Assembly (NCBI RefSeq): GCF_027364955.1
Contig: NZ_DAHXOI010000015.1
Span: forward strand, 1 to 52,444
Direction: 5' to 3'
Length of the DNA stretch: 52,444 bases
Source of the DNA: Ferrimicrobium sp.
GTDB lineage: Bacteria; Actinomycetota; Acidimicrobiia; Acidimicrobiales; Acidimicrobiaceae
Shown here one piece after another: positions 35,170-43,846 of the stretch (its first letter is position 1; every line of letters begins with the position of its first letter). A program made the translations under genes and the position numbers. The notes below the pieces were generated by a model that was given only the letters and a program-made list of their open reading frames with translations, did no database searches and was not told the DNA's origin.

Positions 35170-35610
35170 GTCTGCTTTTCGATGTGATCGCAGGGTGCTT
35201 ACTTTGTCAACGCCTCAGGGGTATTCGCCCCTGAGGCGTTGTGAGTTCTGGCGCGGCAGGCTCGCGGATCGAGTAGGCAAAGGTTGTTGGGACAACGATA
35301 GATCACAGGACAAGCATGTGGTGCTTGTGGGCTGCCAGACAGGCCCGGTGCGGTAGCGATCCGCAGCGTCTCGATCTGCGTTGAGACGAGCCACCCCACC
35401 CGGTCTCCAGAAGGGTGCGTGCGGGAATTCCAAGTTTGGGATCGCTCTCTTGAGCAGAACTGCATGTCGTTGTCGTAGAGTAAAGGTTGTGACAGTGCCG
35501 ACGCGCTGTTTTGTAAGGTTGGGGCATGGCAAAGCTTGCAACACGAGGGCCCACTCCGCGGAGGAGTTGAAGATATCCACGACGGGAGAATGAGCGAGGA
35601 GGGATGCGAG
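35170..35610. other. 441-bp gap with a strong hairpin, no supported gene
   Basis: Apart from the hairpin at 35208-35241, only frames shadowing the isochorismatase gene or short frames of no recognisable kind are seen. Confidence 0.5.
35208..35241. terminator. Perfect 14-bp-arm hairpin
   Basis: CAACGCCTCAGGGG and its exact complement flank the loop TATTCG, 39 bases after the DUF6458-like gene. No T-run is present on either strand. The length and perfection argue for a factor-assisted or actinobacterial type terminator. Confidence 0.7.
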
Positions 35611-36162
35611 ATGGCAACGGTTCGGCGAGGGAGCAAGGCGGCAGTACTGGTGGTCGATGTCCAAGTAGGGGTAATGGCTGGTACGTGGGAGTCCCAACGA
35701 GTGGTTGCGAAGGTGTGCCGCGTGGTCGAACGGGCACGAGTTGCACAGTCGCCGATTTTTTGGATTCAACACAACAGTGACGATCTCGTCCTCGGTAGCC
35801 CCGAGTGGCAGCTTGTCCCCGGTTTGGTCCCTGCGTGTTCCGAGGTGCGGATCGATAAGAGGTATAACTCTGCATTTGAGGAGACTCGGCTTGAGGCTGA
35901 GTTGTTGAGGGTCGGAGCTAGTCGCTTGATCCTCGCTGGTGCGGCGACGAACTGGTGCATTCGGGCGACGGCGTATGGCGCACTTGATCGGGGTTATGAC
36001 TTGACACTTGTTGAAGATGCTCATACGACCGTTACAGAGGTCGACGGTGAGCGCAGGATTGAGGCAGCGGATATTGTCGAAGATCTCAACAATACCATGA
36101 TGTGGCTCGAGTACCCGGATCGCGTGAACTCGATCGCAGTCGCTGAAGAGGTCGTGTTCTAG
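35611..36162 (+). CDS. Isochorismatase-like cysteine hydrolase
   Basis: A 183-residue protein of the isochorismatase/nicotinamidase superfamily. The catalytic triad is visible as Asp in VLVVDVQVGV, Lys in RIDKRYNSAF and Cys in AATNWCIRATA. Members hydrolyse C-N or vinyl-ether bonds in nicotinamide, N-carbamoyl compounds or isochorismate; this one is closest to the unassigned group with DxQ, K and NxCxxxT, and its substrate is not known. ATG 35611 has GAGGAGGG seven bases upstream, better than the ATG at 35590. It stands alone. Confidence 0.92.
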   Translation: MATVRRGSKAAVLVVDVQVGVMAGTWESQRVVAKVCRVVERARVAQSPIFWIQHNSDDLVLGSPEWQLVPGLVPACSEVRIDKRYNSAFEETRLEAELLRVGASRLILAGAATNWCIRATAYGALDRGYDLTLVEDAHTTVTEVDGERRIEAADIVEDLNNTMMWLEYPDRVNSIAVAEEVVF

Positions 36163-36691
36163 TTTTCTCGCATCGGGCTAACAGCGATGGTCCAGAGTGT
36201 ATTGTCTCGTTCGGAAGCCAGCGAAGAGGTGGCGACTAGCTTATACTGCTTGCCGTTGACGGCGGGCGGGGGATGCGTTCAGCAACCCGGTCGACCAATA
36301 GCGTCAGGCCAGGATGATCCCACACGATGGTCGAACATCGGAACGCGCTCGCAACCAATGGGGACCCACTCGGACGAACACAACTGTTCTGACCCATGAT
36401 GTGGGGTAGGTCCAGGTAGCGGCGGGTCAGGCGAGGCATCGACTGCTTGGGTGGACGAGCGTTACGAGATCTTCGGAGCAGTAAGTGACGTTCATTGAAT
36501 CATTACGGCTTCGCGGCCCATTCGATCAGGCTACTTGCATCCACCCGACCTGGGTTGGCGATGAAGTGACTGTCGCCAAAACAAGTTGCATTTACCAAGT
36601 AGTTGTGCCAGTATGAGTGGTGGGTGCTTTCCAGACATCCCTCGGTGGGGGAGTCAACAAAGGTAGCGCAGTCCTTGAGGAGGTGGACAAC
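36163..36691. other. 529-bp gap, no supported gene
   Basis: Nothing recognised apart from the ribosome binding site GAGGAGGT (36677-36684) of the next gene. Short frames on both strands have no support. Confidence 0.5.
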
Positions 36692-38426
36692 ATGGGGAAC
36701 ACTTCGGAACGGCGAGCTTGGCTTGGACAAGAGTATGCACCATGGCCACGAAGGACGTTGAGCGACCATTTCAGCCAGCTGGCCTTGCAATTTGGTGAGC
36801 ATCCGTTGCTCATCACCCCAGAGCGCACTGTCACCTATGCAGAGCTCATCGAGGAGGCGCGCTCGATTGCGCGCTCGATGCTAGGGATGGGGGTGCGCCG
36901 CAGGGATCATATAGCATTGTTGCTTGGCAACGAACCTGAATTCCTGTTCTTAACCGTGGCGGCGTCCATGATCGGCGCAGTTGCCGTCCCGCTTAACACC
37001 ATGCTCCGTGAGGACGAATTGGACTATCTCCTTGCTCAGTCTGATGCGAAGTGGGTGTTTGTCCATCAAAGCATCGCTGGTGTCGACCACGAGAAGGCGA
37101 TTGCTGCCATCCTGCGCGCCCACGACGGTGTTGGGGACCCTCTCGCCATTGAACAGGTAGTCGTTCTGGCGACCACCGATTCACCCGTACAGGAGGAGTT
37201 CCAAGATTGGGAGTACTTTCGGGCACAGGGGAAGACGATCCCTGAGGCTGCCCTCGGCGCTCGTCATGCGATCAGCCGTTATCCCGACGAGGTTATTAAT
37301 ATCATCTATACTTCGGGTACCACGGGACAACCTAAGGGTGTCATGCTCACCAGTGATATGTTGTTGCGCTGCGGCTACTCATCGGCTCTCTCGTGCGTTT
37401 GAACAGGGTCGACGTGCCTTTACTCCGTTACCCCTTTACCATGTCTTTGCCTTCGTTGAAGGTCTCATAGCAGTGTCATTTGTTGGCGGGACCATCGTGA
37501 CGATGGCGAATTTTCGACCGGCGCAGGCCCTCAAGATGGTGCAGGATCTTCGAGTGCACGACATCCTTTGTGTCCCGACGACCCTACTTGCTCTGGTGAC
37601 GGAGGCCGAACGTCAAGACTATGAGTTCCAGGACCTCTACGCGCTTATGTGTGCAGCAGCGCCCGCTCCGGTGCCACTCTGGGAGCGCGCGATCGCCGCC
37701 TTTGGTCTGACTGAGGTGGTGACAGGTTACGGGGGAACCGAGGCCTCCGCGGCGACGGTGCATACTGAGATTGGAGACAGTCTTGAGATCATCACCACCA
37801 AGGTTGGCCACATCAAACCTGGTGGACCGAGTGGACTCGAGGAGTTTGGTGGGGCGAATAGTCAATATAAGGTGGTCGATCCGGAAACTGGCGAGGACCT
37901 CGACGATGGCGAACTTGGAGAGTTGGTCGTGCGAGGTAATTTTGTTACTCGCGGTTACTATCACAAGCCAGAAGAAACTGCTCGCCATATTGACAAGGAT
38001 GGATGGTTTCGTACTGGTGACTTAGGGCGAATCGATGGACGCGGTTACCTGGAGTTTCATGGACGCGCGAACGAGCTCTATAAGGTCTCGGGTGAGAATG
38101 TCGCACCAAAAGAGATTGAAGAGGTGCTCTCTCGCCACCCAGCAGTGAACCAGGCTTACGTGGTAGGCGTGCCTTCTCCGATCACAACGGAGACGGGCGC
38201 AGCACTCATCGAGCTTCGGCGGGGCAAGACGGTGAGTCGGCGTGAGTTGGTCGAGTGGTGTTCTGCGCATCTAGCAAAGTTCAAGGTGCCTCGGTACTAT
38301 TTCTTTGTCCAGTCGTCGGAGTGGCCGATGACTGGGACCGGAAAGGTGCAAAAGCATCTGCTCGCCCAGTTGGTACGCGAGCGTATATTGCAGGATGACC
38401 TTGATGATGAGGTGTGGGAGCGGTAA
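36692..38426 (+). pseudogene. AMP-forming acyl-CoA synthetase, frameshifted
   Basis: Adenylate-forming enzyme family that activates a carboxylic acid with ATP and joins it to CoA. ATG 36692 has GAGGAGGT seven bases upstream. The first frame runs to 37402 and carries the ATP motif YTSGTTGQPKGVMLT. The protein then continues in another frame with PLPLYHVF, GYGGTEASAATV, GWFRTGDLGRID, GRANELYKVSGENV and the C-terminal catalytic Lys in GTGKVQK. Adding one CT to the CTCTCT run at about 37384-37390 gives one uninterrupted reading frame of normal family length, about 578 residues. All other motifs are intact, so the lesion is recent, reversible slippage, or a sequencing error. The fatty or aromatic acid substrate is unknown. 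Confidence 0.85.
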
Positions 38427-38820
38427 GACGCGCTTTGTATCGGCAGCGATTGATGACCGCTTGGCTTTGATCGTACTGGAAGGTCCGGTGGCCGTGGCGA
38501 ACCGGTGTTGCCAAGTGGGTATAAAACGGCCCAGCGGCTAATCATGTCGGGACGATCCTGGCCATATGAAAAGCCGAGTTGGTCGGCGACTTGTGGCTGG
38601 CAATTCGCGGGATTACAAGGTACTCGTTGGCCCGTTGCAGTTCCCAAGGAAGCCGCATTCCCCAGCGAGACGGACTTTGGCACCTCTATAGGAGGTCGCT
38701 GCAGATCCATGCCAGGATCGTGGCGAGCGTGGCAGGTCGATGGGGTGACATGGGTCGATATCGGGTGCCTTGATTTGATTCATTGGGCAGAAGATGCAGG
38801 GTCATTTGGCAAATAAGGGG
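38427..38820. other. Gap between ligase pseudogene and propeller gene
   Basis: About 400 bases with overlapping short frames on both strands and no domain or start support. Confidence 0.45.
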
Positions 38821-38867
38821 CCTCTCGACCGGGTCTCCAGAGTAAATCTTGAGACCCGACCGAGAGG
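38821..38867 (-). terminator. Terminator-like hairpin after the beta-propeller gene
   Basis: Two 17-base arms, CCTCTCGACCGGGTCTC and GAGACCCGACCGAGAGG, pair with two central mismatches around a 13-base loop. On the minus strand the hairpin follows the propeller gene stop by about 40 bases and is followed by CCCCTTATTT, a weak T-rich tail. Confidence 0.65.
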
Positions 38868-38907
38868 TAGGTGTTGGAACGTTTCGGTGACCGTGCTGAC
38901 CGGTCTG

Positions 38908-40170
38908 CTACGGCGCCATCGGTCCTACCCCAGGCATTGGGGGCATTCCAGGCATCGGTCCTACCCCAGGCATCGGGGGCATTCCAGGCATCGGTCCTAC
39001 CCCAGGCATCGGGGGAGTCGGTTCCGGGTTAGCAAGTGAGTCGAGAGTGCTGGTGTTGGAGTCATCGAAGTAGAGACCGAGATGGTGCATGGGCTGGCTA
39101 TAGGTAGCAATTCCAAAGAGCGCACCTCCACTACCTGCATCCAGGCTCCTGGTAGCAATCTGTTGCCCCATCGGAGTCACCTCGACAAGGTTGTTATTTC
39201 CGGCACCATTCACGACAAGCAAGTTTTGATTCATTGGATCGATAGCGATCCCCTGTGGAGAGTTGAGGGCCCCACCTTGGGCAATCATCACTGGAGTCAC
39301 CGGCCCCGTAGCGGTCAACGCATTGGGCAGCGCGTAGATCGCGTTGTTGTAGTCGTCGGTCACATAGAGCGTACCGTTGGTAGCGTCATAGACCATACCC
39401 TGGGGACCGGCCACGGTACTTGGACTCAGCGAGGTATCTGCCATATCAGAGGTCGGTAGGTTCGTCGCCAAAGGAGCGTACGTCGCACTGATCGGCTGAC
39501 CGTTCGCGGTGGCCCCTGGGTGGGGATTGAGTCGCCAGACCTGCCCCGTCGTTCCTTGTGCATTAGGAGTCGCTGCCCCTGCGTTGGACCAGAAGAAGGC
39601 CCCCGGAGCAAAGGCTGCTCCCCAAGCACCCTCGAAGAGGTTCTTCTGACCTTTATAGGAGCTCGTGGTGTTGGTGTAGTTGTCGAGCAGTGTACCCTCA
39701 TTCGAGATCACTGCGTAGCCTGAACCTGACCCATTGGCAGCTGTTCCGTAGTAGGTGACCCAGACGATATCAGCCGATGGGTTGATAGCGATCCCGACAG
39801 GTCCCGTGATGTCGGCGTTCTGGTAGAACACCTTCGATGCACCAGTAGATGGATTGACCTCGACCAACGAGGTTCCCCCACCCATAGCCGATGAACTGTT
39901 AAAGTCGGTGACCAGCACATCACCAGCGGTAAGGTTGCCTAGCGTCTTTGGAATGACGGCGATCCCGTAAGGATTGGTGTCGCCGTTGGTTGCATTATTT
40001 GTTGAAGCGATCGGCGTGATCACCTTCTGCGGGAAGAGGGGGGCGGTAGGAGGATTTGGTGCCATCGGCTGGGCGTAGGCGACACTTGGCAGTGCGAGTA
40101 ACCCTAGGGTACCCACGGCACTACCTATTGCGGCAAGCCGCAGTATCGATCTTGATGCTTTGGTTTTCAT
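38908..40170 (-). CDS. Secreted beta-propeller (NHL-like) protein with Met/Pro/Gly repeat tail
   Basis: A 420-residue exported protein. The start is ATG 40168-40170, which has AAAGGAG at good spacing; it begins MKTKASRSILRL and has a signal peptide ending in VAYA-Q. The body shows repeated blades with motifs such as NPYGIAVIP, GPVGIAINPSADIVWVTYYG, GPQGMVYDATNGTLYVTDD and SPQGIAIDPMNQNLLVVNG, spaced as in NHL/SMP-30-like propellers. The tail has PMPGVGP/PMPGMP repeats. No enzyme motif is seen; a binding or surface role is plausible. Many Asn and Thr and almost no Cys suit an acidic exterior. It lies downstream of an MFS gene, with a 271-base gap, on the same strand. Confidence 0.85.
   Translation of the reverse strand: MKTKASRSILRLAAIGSAVGTLGLLALPSVAYAQPMAPNPPTAPLFPQKVITPIASTNNATNGDTNPYGIAVIPKTLGNLTAGDVLVTDFNSSSAMGGGTSLVEVNPSTGASKVFYQNADITGPVGIAINPSADIVWVTYYGTAANGSGSGYAVISNEGTLLDNYTNTTSSYKGQKNLFEGAWGAAFAPGAFFWSNAGAATPNAQGTTGQVWRLNPHPGATANGQPISATYAPLATNLPTSDMADTSLSPSTVAGPQGMVYDATNGTLYVTDDYNNAIYALPNALTATGPVTPVMIAQGGALNSPQGIAIDPMNQNLLVVNGAGNNNLVEVTPMGQQIATRSLDAGSGGALFGIATYSQPMHHLGLYFDDSNTSTLDSLANPEPTPPMPGVGPMPGMPPMPGVGPMPGMPPMPGVGPMAP
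38918..39013 (-). repeat. 36-bp tandem repeat coding for the Met/Pro/Gly tail
   Basis: About 2.7 copies of a 36-bp unit that begins ATCGGTCCTACCCCAGGCAT on the plus strand and encodes a PMPGVGPMPGMP period near the C-terminus of the propeller protein. Copies differ by a single base (CATTGG in the first). Repeat-length variation between strains is likely. Confidence 0.9.
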
Positions 40171-40441
40171 AACTGATCTCCTTTCGAGGGAACAACTACG
40201 AACAAGTACGCATCGCAGGACGCTTTCGTTCAATCGCAACGCAAAATTTCTTTGCAGGAGCGCGGGTCTTACGGTTTTGGCAGTGTTGTGGAGTTATTAA
40301 CTGGCGTGTTGTGCAGGGGATTGCATAGGTCGGGTACCGTTCACCCGATACGAGGAGCAAAGGGCGCGTAGACGGGGTTGAGCCCGCCTGGCGGATCAAG
40401 ATGGCAATGAGCTCCATCGGGGGATGTGGGCTCTGGGACGT

Positions 40442-41650
40442 TCAGTGGGTGACGCTGTGGTGATCCCGGGCCATGAGCGCCTTCGGGAAGGCAAATGCCA
40501 CGGCGACCGTGATGAGGCTTGCCGCAGACATCGCATAGAAGGCATCATGTATCGCAGAGGTTCCTATCACCAGGCCGACGATGAGTACGAGTACCGCCCC
40601 GATCGCATTGGAGAGTCCCAACGCTATTCCTGAGCCGAGTGAAGGATTTTCTGGCAGAATCTCTTGCCCGATCAAAATAGTCGTGGACAGGGTCATGAAC
40701 AGAGCACAACCGAGTATGGCCGCTATGAACCACGTAGCCAGTCCGTGGACGTAGACCATGGGAACAATGAGTACGGCGACAGCGAGGGCCGAGCTGACGA
40801 GGACGAAACGCTTGCCAAAGCGGTCGGTCAGGTGGCCGCCACCAAGATTGCCAACGATTCCAACGGCAAGGATGGTGGTGATCACCGAGGCACCGTCGAC
40901 CAGGCTTTCACCTCGCAGGTGCCAGAGCACGGGGATGAAGGTGACGAGCCCAAAGATCGCGAAAGCGCGGAGACCGGTGTAGGCGATGAGGGCTGACAAG
41001 GGAGCAAGGTGTCGTGTCCAGGACGTATGCTGGGTTGGTTTGACCGTCGACTTTGCTTTGGGTGTCAACGATGGAGCCCAACGAAAGAGTAGGCCAACCG
41101 TCACGAGGCCGGGTATTCCAACGATCCAGAGGTAGCCGAGCCCGAGATGCGCGACGACAAGACTAGTGAGTGTCGGCCACAGACCTCTCCCTAGCTCACC
41201 TCCCACCAAGAAGAAGGAGGTTCGTAGCCCCCGCCTACCATTGGTGATACTCCGAATACCAGCGAGAGCCTGTGGATGAAAAAGTGAGGTACCGAGACCG
41301 ATCAGAAGCAGGAGCGTGATGAGCACCGGCATGCTATGGGTCTCGCCGAGAAGTGCTCCTCCTAATGAGGTCATGGCGAAGCCGGTGATCAGTATGGTCC
41401 GTCCGCCAACCCGGTCAGAGAACCAGCCAATCAAGGGTTGGAGCGCTTGACCGATCGCGAGGGCTGCAACCAAGGATCCTGCAAGACTCAAGGGTTCGTG
41501 TGCGTCGATCAAGATGGCGGGAAGTACTCCTGGGAGGTAGTTGGCGGCGCCGTCATTGACCATGTGTGCCCAGGTCATCCCCACAAGACGAGCATCATTA
41601 TGAGAGAGCGTCCTTCGAGGGCCCACGTTATTCTCGACTGGAGTTTTCAT
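40442..41650 (-). CDS. MFS transporter (fosmidomycin-resistance-like)
   Basis: A 402-residue, 12-helix major facilitator protein. The N-terminal WAHMVNDGAANYLPGVLPAI and the loop GWFSDRVGGRTIL (MFS motif A) resemble the Fsr/fosmidomycin-resistance subfamily, and GLGTSLFHPQALAGIRS is also typical of it. The second half repeats motif A as GGHLTDRFGKRFV. The substrate is unknown; Fsr-like exporters handle diverse drugs. ATG 41648-41650 lacks an obvious ribosome binding site. The 271-base gap to the propeller gene makes a shared transcript possible but unproven. Confidence 0.85.
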   Translation of the reverse strand: MKTPVENNVGPRRTLSHNDARLVGMTWAHMVNDGAANYLPGVLPAILIDAHEPLSLAGSLVAALAIGQALQPLIGWFSDRVGGRTILITGFAMTSLGGALLGETHSMPVLITLLLLIGLGTSLFHPQALAGIRSITNGRRGLRTSFFLVGGELGRGLWPTLTSLVVAHLGLGYLWIVGIPGLVTVGLLFRWAPSLTPKAKSTVKPTQHTSWTRHLAPLSALIAYTGLRAFAIFGLVTFIPVLWHLRGESLVDGASVITTILAVGIVGNLGGGHLTDRFGKRFVLVSSALAVAVLIVPMVYVHGLATWFIAAILGCALFMTLSTTILIGQEILPENPSLGSGIALGLSNAIGAVLVLIVGLVIGTSAIHDAFYAMSAASLITVAVAFAFPKALMARDHHSVTH

Positions 41651-42133
41651 GCAGGTATGTCCGTTCTAAGGAGGTGAGTCCAAAACTGCATTGCTTCGTC
41701 CAATCTAGCTGGGCTCAATCGGAGTTGGGTTGTGGGGTGGGACGGATGTGTGTCCCGGTTGGCGAGGCCGCGGTGGCCAATCAGGAATGGATACCGGCCT
41801 CAGGTGGCGGGGTTGGTGCTGGAGGGGCGAGGTGGTAGGACAGCGATGTGTCGATTGTCCTGGTCGGTGCAGCCTGGACATGCGCGTGGGGCTGGGGTGC
41901 CGCGACGACGATCTGGCCTGTCGTCGTTGTGCGCGACCAGAGGCTCTGGTGGGTCGGCTTGGGGGGGCGGCGAGGCTGAGGGGCAGCACCCTGTGTCGTG
42001 GTGGAGGGGATGGCAGCCCGTTGTGTCCGAGCTCGTGTGTGGCACCAAAAGCGATTGAACCCACTAGACCGAACCCAGGCCGCCGTGGGCCGAACGTGCT
42101 CATGAACGAAGCGCCAATATGGTGATGGGTAAC
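41651..42133. other. 483-bp G-skewed gap, no supported gene
   Basis: The plus strand is unusually G-rich and C-poor over about 41730-42060. Open frames on both strands overlap and are rich in Trp/Arg/Gly or Pro/Arg/His, a sign of composition rather than coding. A cluster of Cys codons in one plus frame made me consider a decayed zinc-finger or transposase gene, but I could not match it. Confidence 0.45.
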
Positions 42134-43585
42134 TTAGGCGGGGAGTGTCATTGTGGCAGAGGTCACTCCACGGTCACGAGGTAGTGGGGCCTGCGCAGCG
42201 ATGAAGTCTCGGTACCAGTAATAGCTGGCCTTGGGGGTGCGCTCTCCGGTCGGGTAGTCAACCCAGATGAGGCCAAAGCGTTGCGAATACCCGAGAGCCC
42301 ACTCAAAGTTATCGAGAAGACTCCATACGTAGTATCCTCGCACGTCGACGCCTGACGCGATGGCTTCGGCGACGGCGTGGAGGTGTCCCTCGAGGTAAGC
42401 GATTCTCGCTGGATCGAGGACACTGCCGTTGTGTCGGACATAGTCAGCATTGGACATGCCGTTCTCGGTGATGTAGATGGGGATTGATCGATACTGGTCC
42501 CGCACGTTGTGCAATAGCTCGGTCAAGGTTGCAGGCTCGACCTCCCAGCCCATCTGTGTACTCGTAAATCCTGGTCGTTTCAGGTGGATGGCGCGAGCGG
42601 TGGTGTCGAGCAGGTTGGGTGCGCGCCCCGTATCGACGCAGTAGCCGAGTGCCTGTAGTTCAGTGAGCCGCTCGCGAGATCCGACGATGGCCGGGGCGTA
42701 GTAGTTGACCCCCAGGAAGTCGATGGTGGTGGAGATGACACCGAGATCACCCTCTTCCATCTCCGCGGTGGCTTCTCCGTAGAGTTCCATCATGTCCGCG
42801 GGATACGCACCTCGGAAGAGAGGATCGAGAAACATACGGTTGGCATTGCCTTCAGTGAAAATGGCCGCCTGTCGGTCGAGTGGGTCTTCACTTGCGGGGG
42901 TTACATGAGCTAAGTTCAAGGTGATACCAACCTCGGCGGTACTGCTCGCCCGGATAGCTTGGACGGCAAGTCCGTGCGCGAGGAGGAGATGGTGGTTGGC
43001 GGCCAGTGCCGCCGGCAGATCAGTGAGGCCGGGTGCATGCTGGCCGACCGCATAACCGAGCCAGGCCGAGCACCAGGGTTCGTTGAGGGTGATCCACTGG
43101 CCAACCCTGGGGCCAAGGGCGTCGACAAGCTTGTCGACGTAGTCGGCAAAGCGATAGGATGTCTCCCTGCTCGTCCAACCCCCCTGGTCTCCGAGAGACT
43201 GAGGCAGATCCCAGTGATAGAGCGTTGGGAAAGGGGTAATCTGTTGCGATTCAAGGCGATCGAGGAGTGCGGAGTAGAAGCGCAGACCATCCGGGTTGAG
43301 TTCGCCTTTCCCCTCAGGCTGCATCCGGGGCCAAGCGATCGAGAAACGATAGGAGTCGATCCCGAGTTCACGCATGAGTCCGACGTCCTCGCCGAAGCGG
43401 TGATAATGGTCACACGCGATATCGCCGGTATCTCCGTTGAGTACCTTCCCGGGGGTGCGTGCGAAGGTGTCCCAGATGGACAAACCTCGCCCCCCCTCAT
43501 CGACGGCTCCTTCAATCTGGTAGGATGCCGTCGCTGCCCCCCAGACGAAGTTGCGCGGAAATACGGTCGTTGCGTTGGTAGCCAA
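42134..43585 (-). CDS. GH1 family beta-glucosidase
   Basis: A 483-residue retaining glycoside hydrolase that releases glucose or related sugars from beta-glucosides such as cellobiose. The N-terminal signature FVWGAATASYQIEGA is present, Glu169 in TLNEPW is the acid/base and Glu374 in YITENGM the nucleophile. ALGYSQRFGLIWVDY near the C-terminus belongs to the aglycone and sugar-binding region. No signal peptide, so it acts in the cytoplasm on imported sugars. The start is a TTG at 43585 with GGGGAGGA six bases upstream. It diverges from a LacI regulator, and an operator-like site (43650) lies in the probable promoter, so the sugar should induce it. Confidence 0.95.
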   Translation of the reverse strand: MATNATTVFPRNFVWGAATASYQIEGAVDEGGRGLSIWDTFARTPGKVLNGDTGDIACDHYHRFGEDVGLMRELGIDSYRFSIAWPRMQPEGKGELNPDGLRFYSALLDRLESQQITPFPTLYHWDLPQSLGDQGGWTSRETSYRFADYVDKLVDALGPRVGQWITLNEPWCSAWLGYAVGQHAPGLTDLPAALAANHHLLLAHGLAVQAIRASSTAEVGITLNLAHVTPASEDPLDRQAAIFTEGNANRMFLDPLFRGAYPADMMELYGEATAEMEEGDLGVISTTIDFLGVNYYAPAIVGSRERLTELQALGYCVDTGRAPNLLDTTARAIHLKRPGFTSTQMGWEVEPATLTELLHNVRDQYRSIPIYITENGMSNADYVRHNGSVLDPARIAYLEGHLHAVAEAIASGVDVRGYYVWSLLDNFEWALGYSQRFGLIWVDYPTGERTPKASYYWYRDFIAAQAPLPRDRGVTSATMTLPA

Positions 43586-43649
43586 TTTGTTCCTCCCCGA
43601 TCCGTGTCGCCCGTAGGGCTAGCCTCATCGATCTAACCCTACAACTAAC

Positions 43650-43663
43650 TGAAAGCGCTTACA
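43650..43663. promoter_or_regulatory. LacI-family operator, site 1 (glucosidase side)
   Basis: TGAAAGCGCTTACA, near-palindromic around AAGCGCTT. It lies 65 bases upstream of the glucosidase start. On the minus strand it sits inside the spacer of a candidate promoter, TTGCTG-N17-TTGTAG. It shares 13 of 14 bases with site 2. Confidence 0.75.
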
Positions 43664-43724
43664 GCAATTTAGCCTCTATTTTTCCTAGATTGTAACATTT
43701 GACAAGACATAGTGCTATATTTCG

Positions 43725-43738
43725 TGAAAGGGCTTACA
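43725..43738. promoter_or_regulatory. LacI-family operator, site 2 (regulator side)
   Basis: TGAAAGGGCTTACA, a near copy of site 1, centred 75 bases away. It lies just downstream of an AT-rich extended -10-like stretch (TGCTATATT, 43713-43721) that probably serves the regulator and transporter operon. Binding here would block transcription start, and the paired sites allow looping. Confidence 0.65.
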
Positions 43739-43846
43739 GGATGTTTGCAAACGGCACCCTATACAGCGAGTCTGGCGAGGGTTCGGTTTGGGATATTCGG
43801 TAGCCGAGGTGCTGGGTTACTATCTGAGCTAGGGGGGGTGAATCAG

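Noticed and set aside
41730-42125. Cys/Trp-rich 131-codon frame
   Set aside because: Explained by strong G-skew; mirrored by equally long minus frames; Cys spacing did not match a zinc finger or ISL3 transposase.
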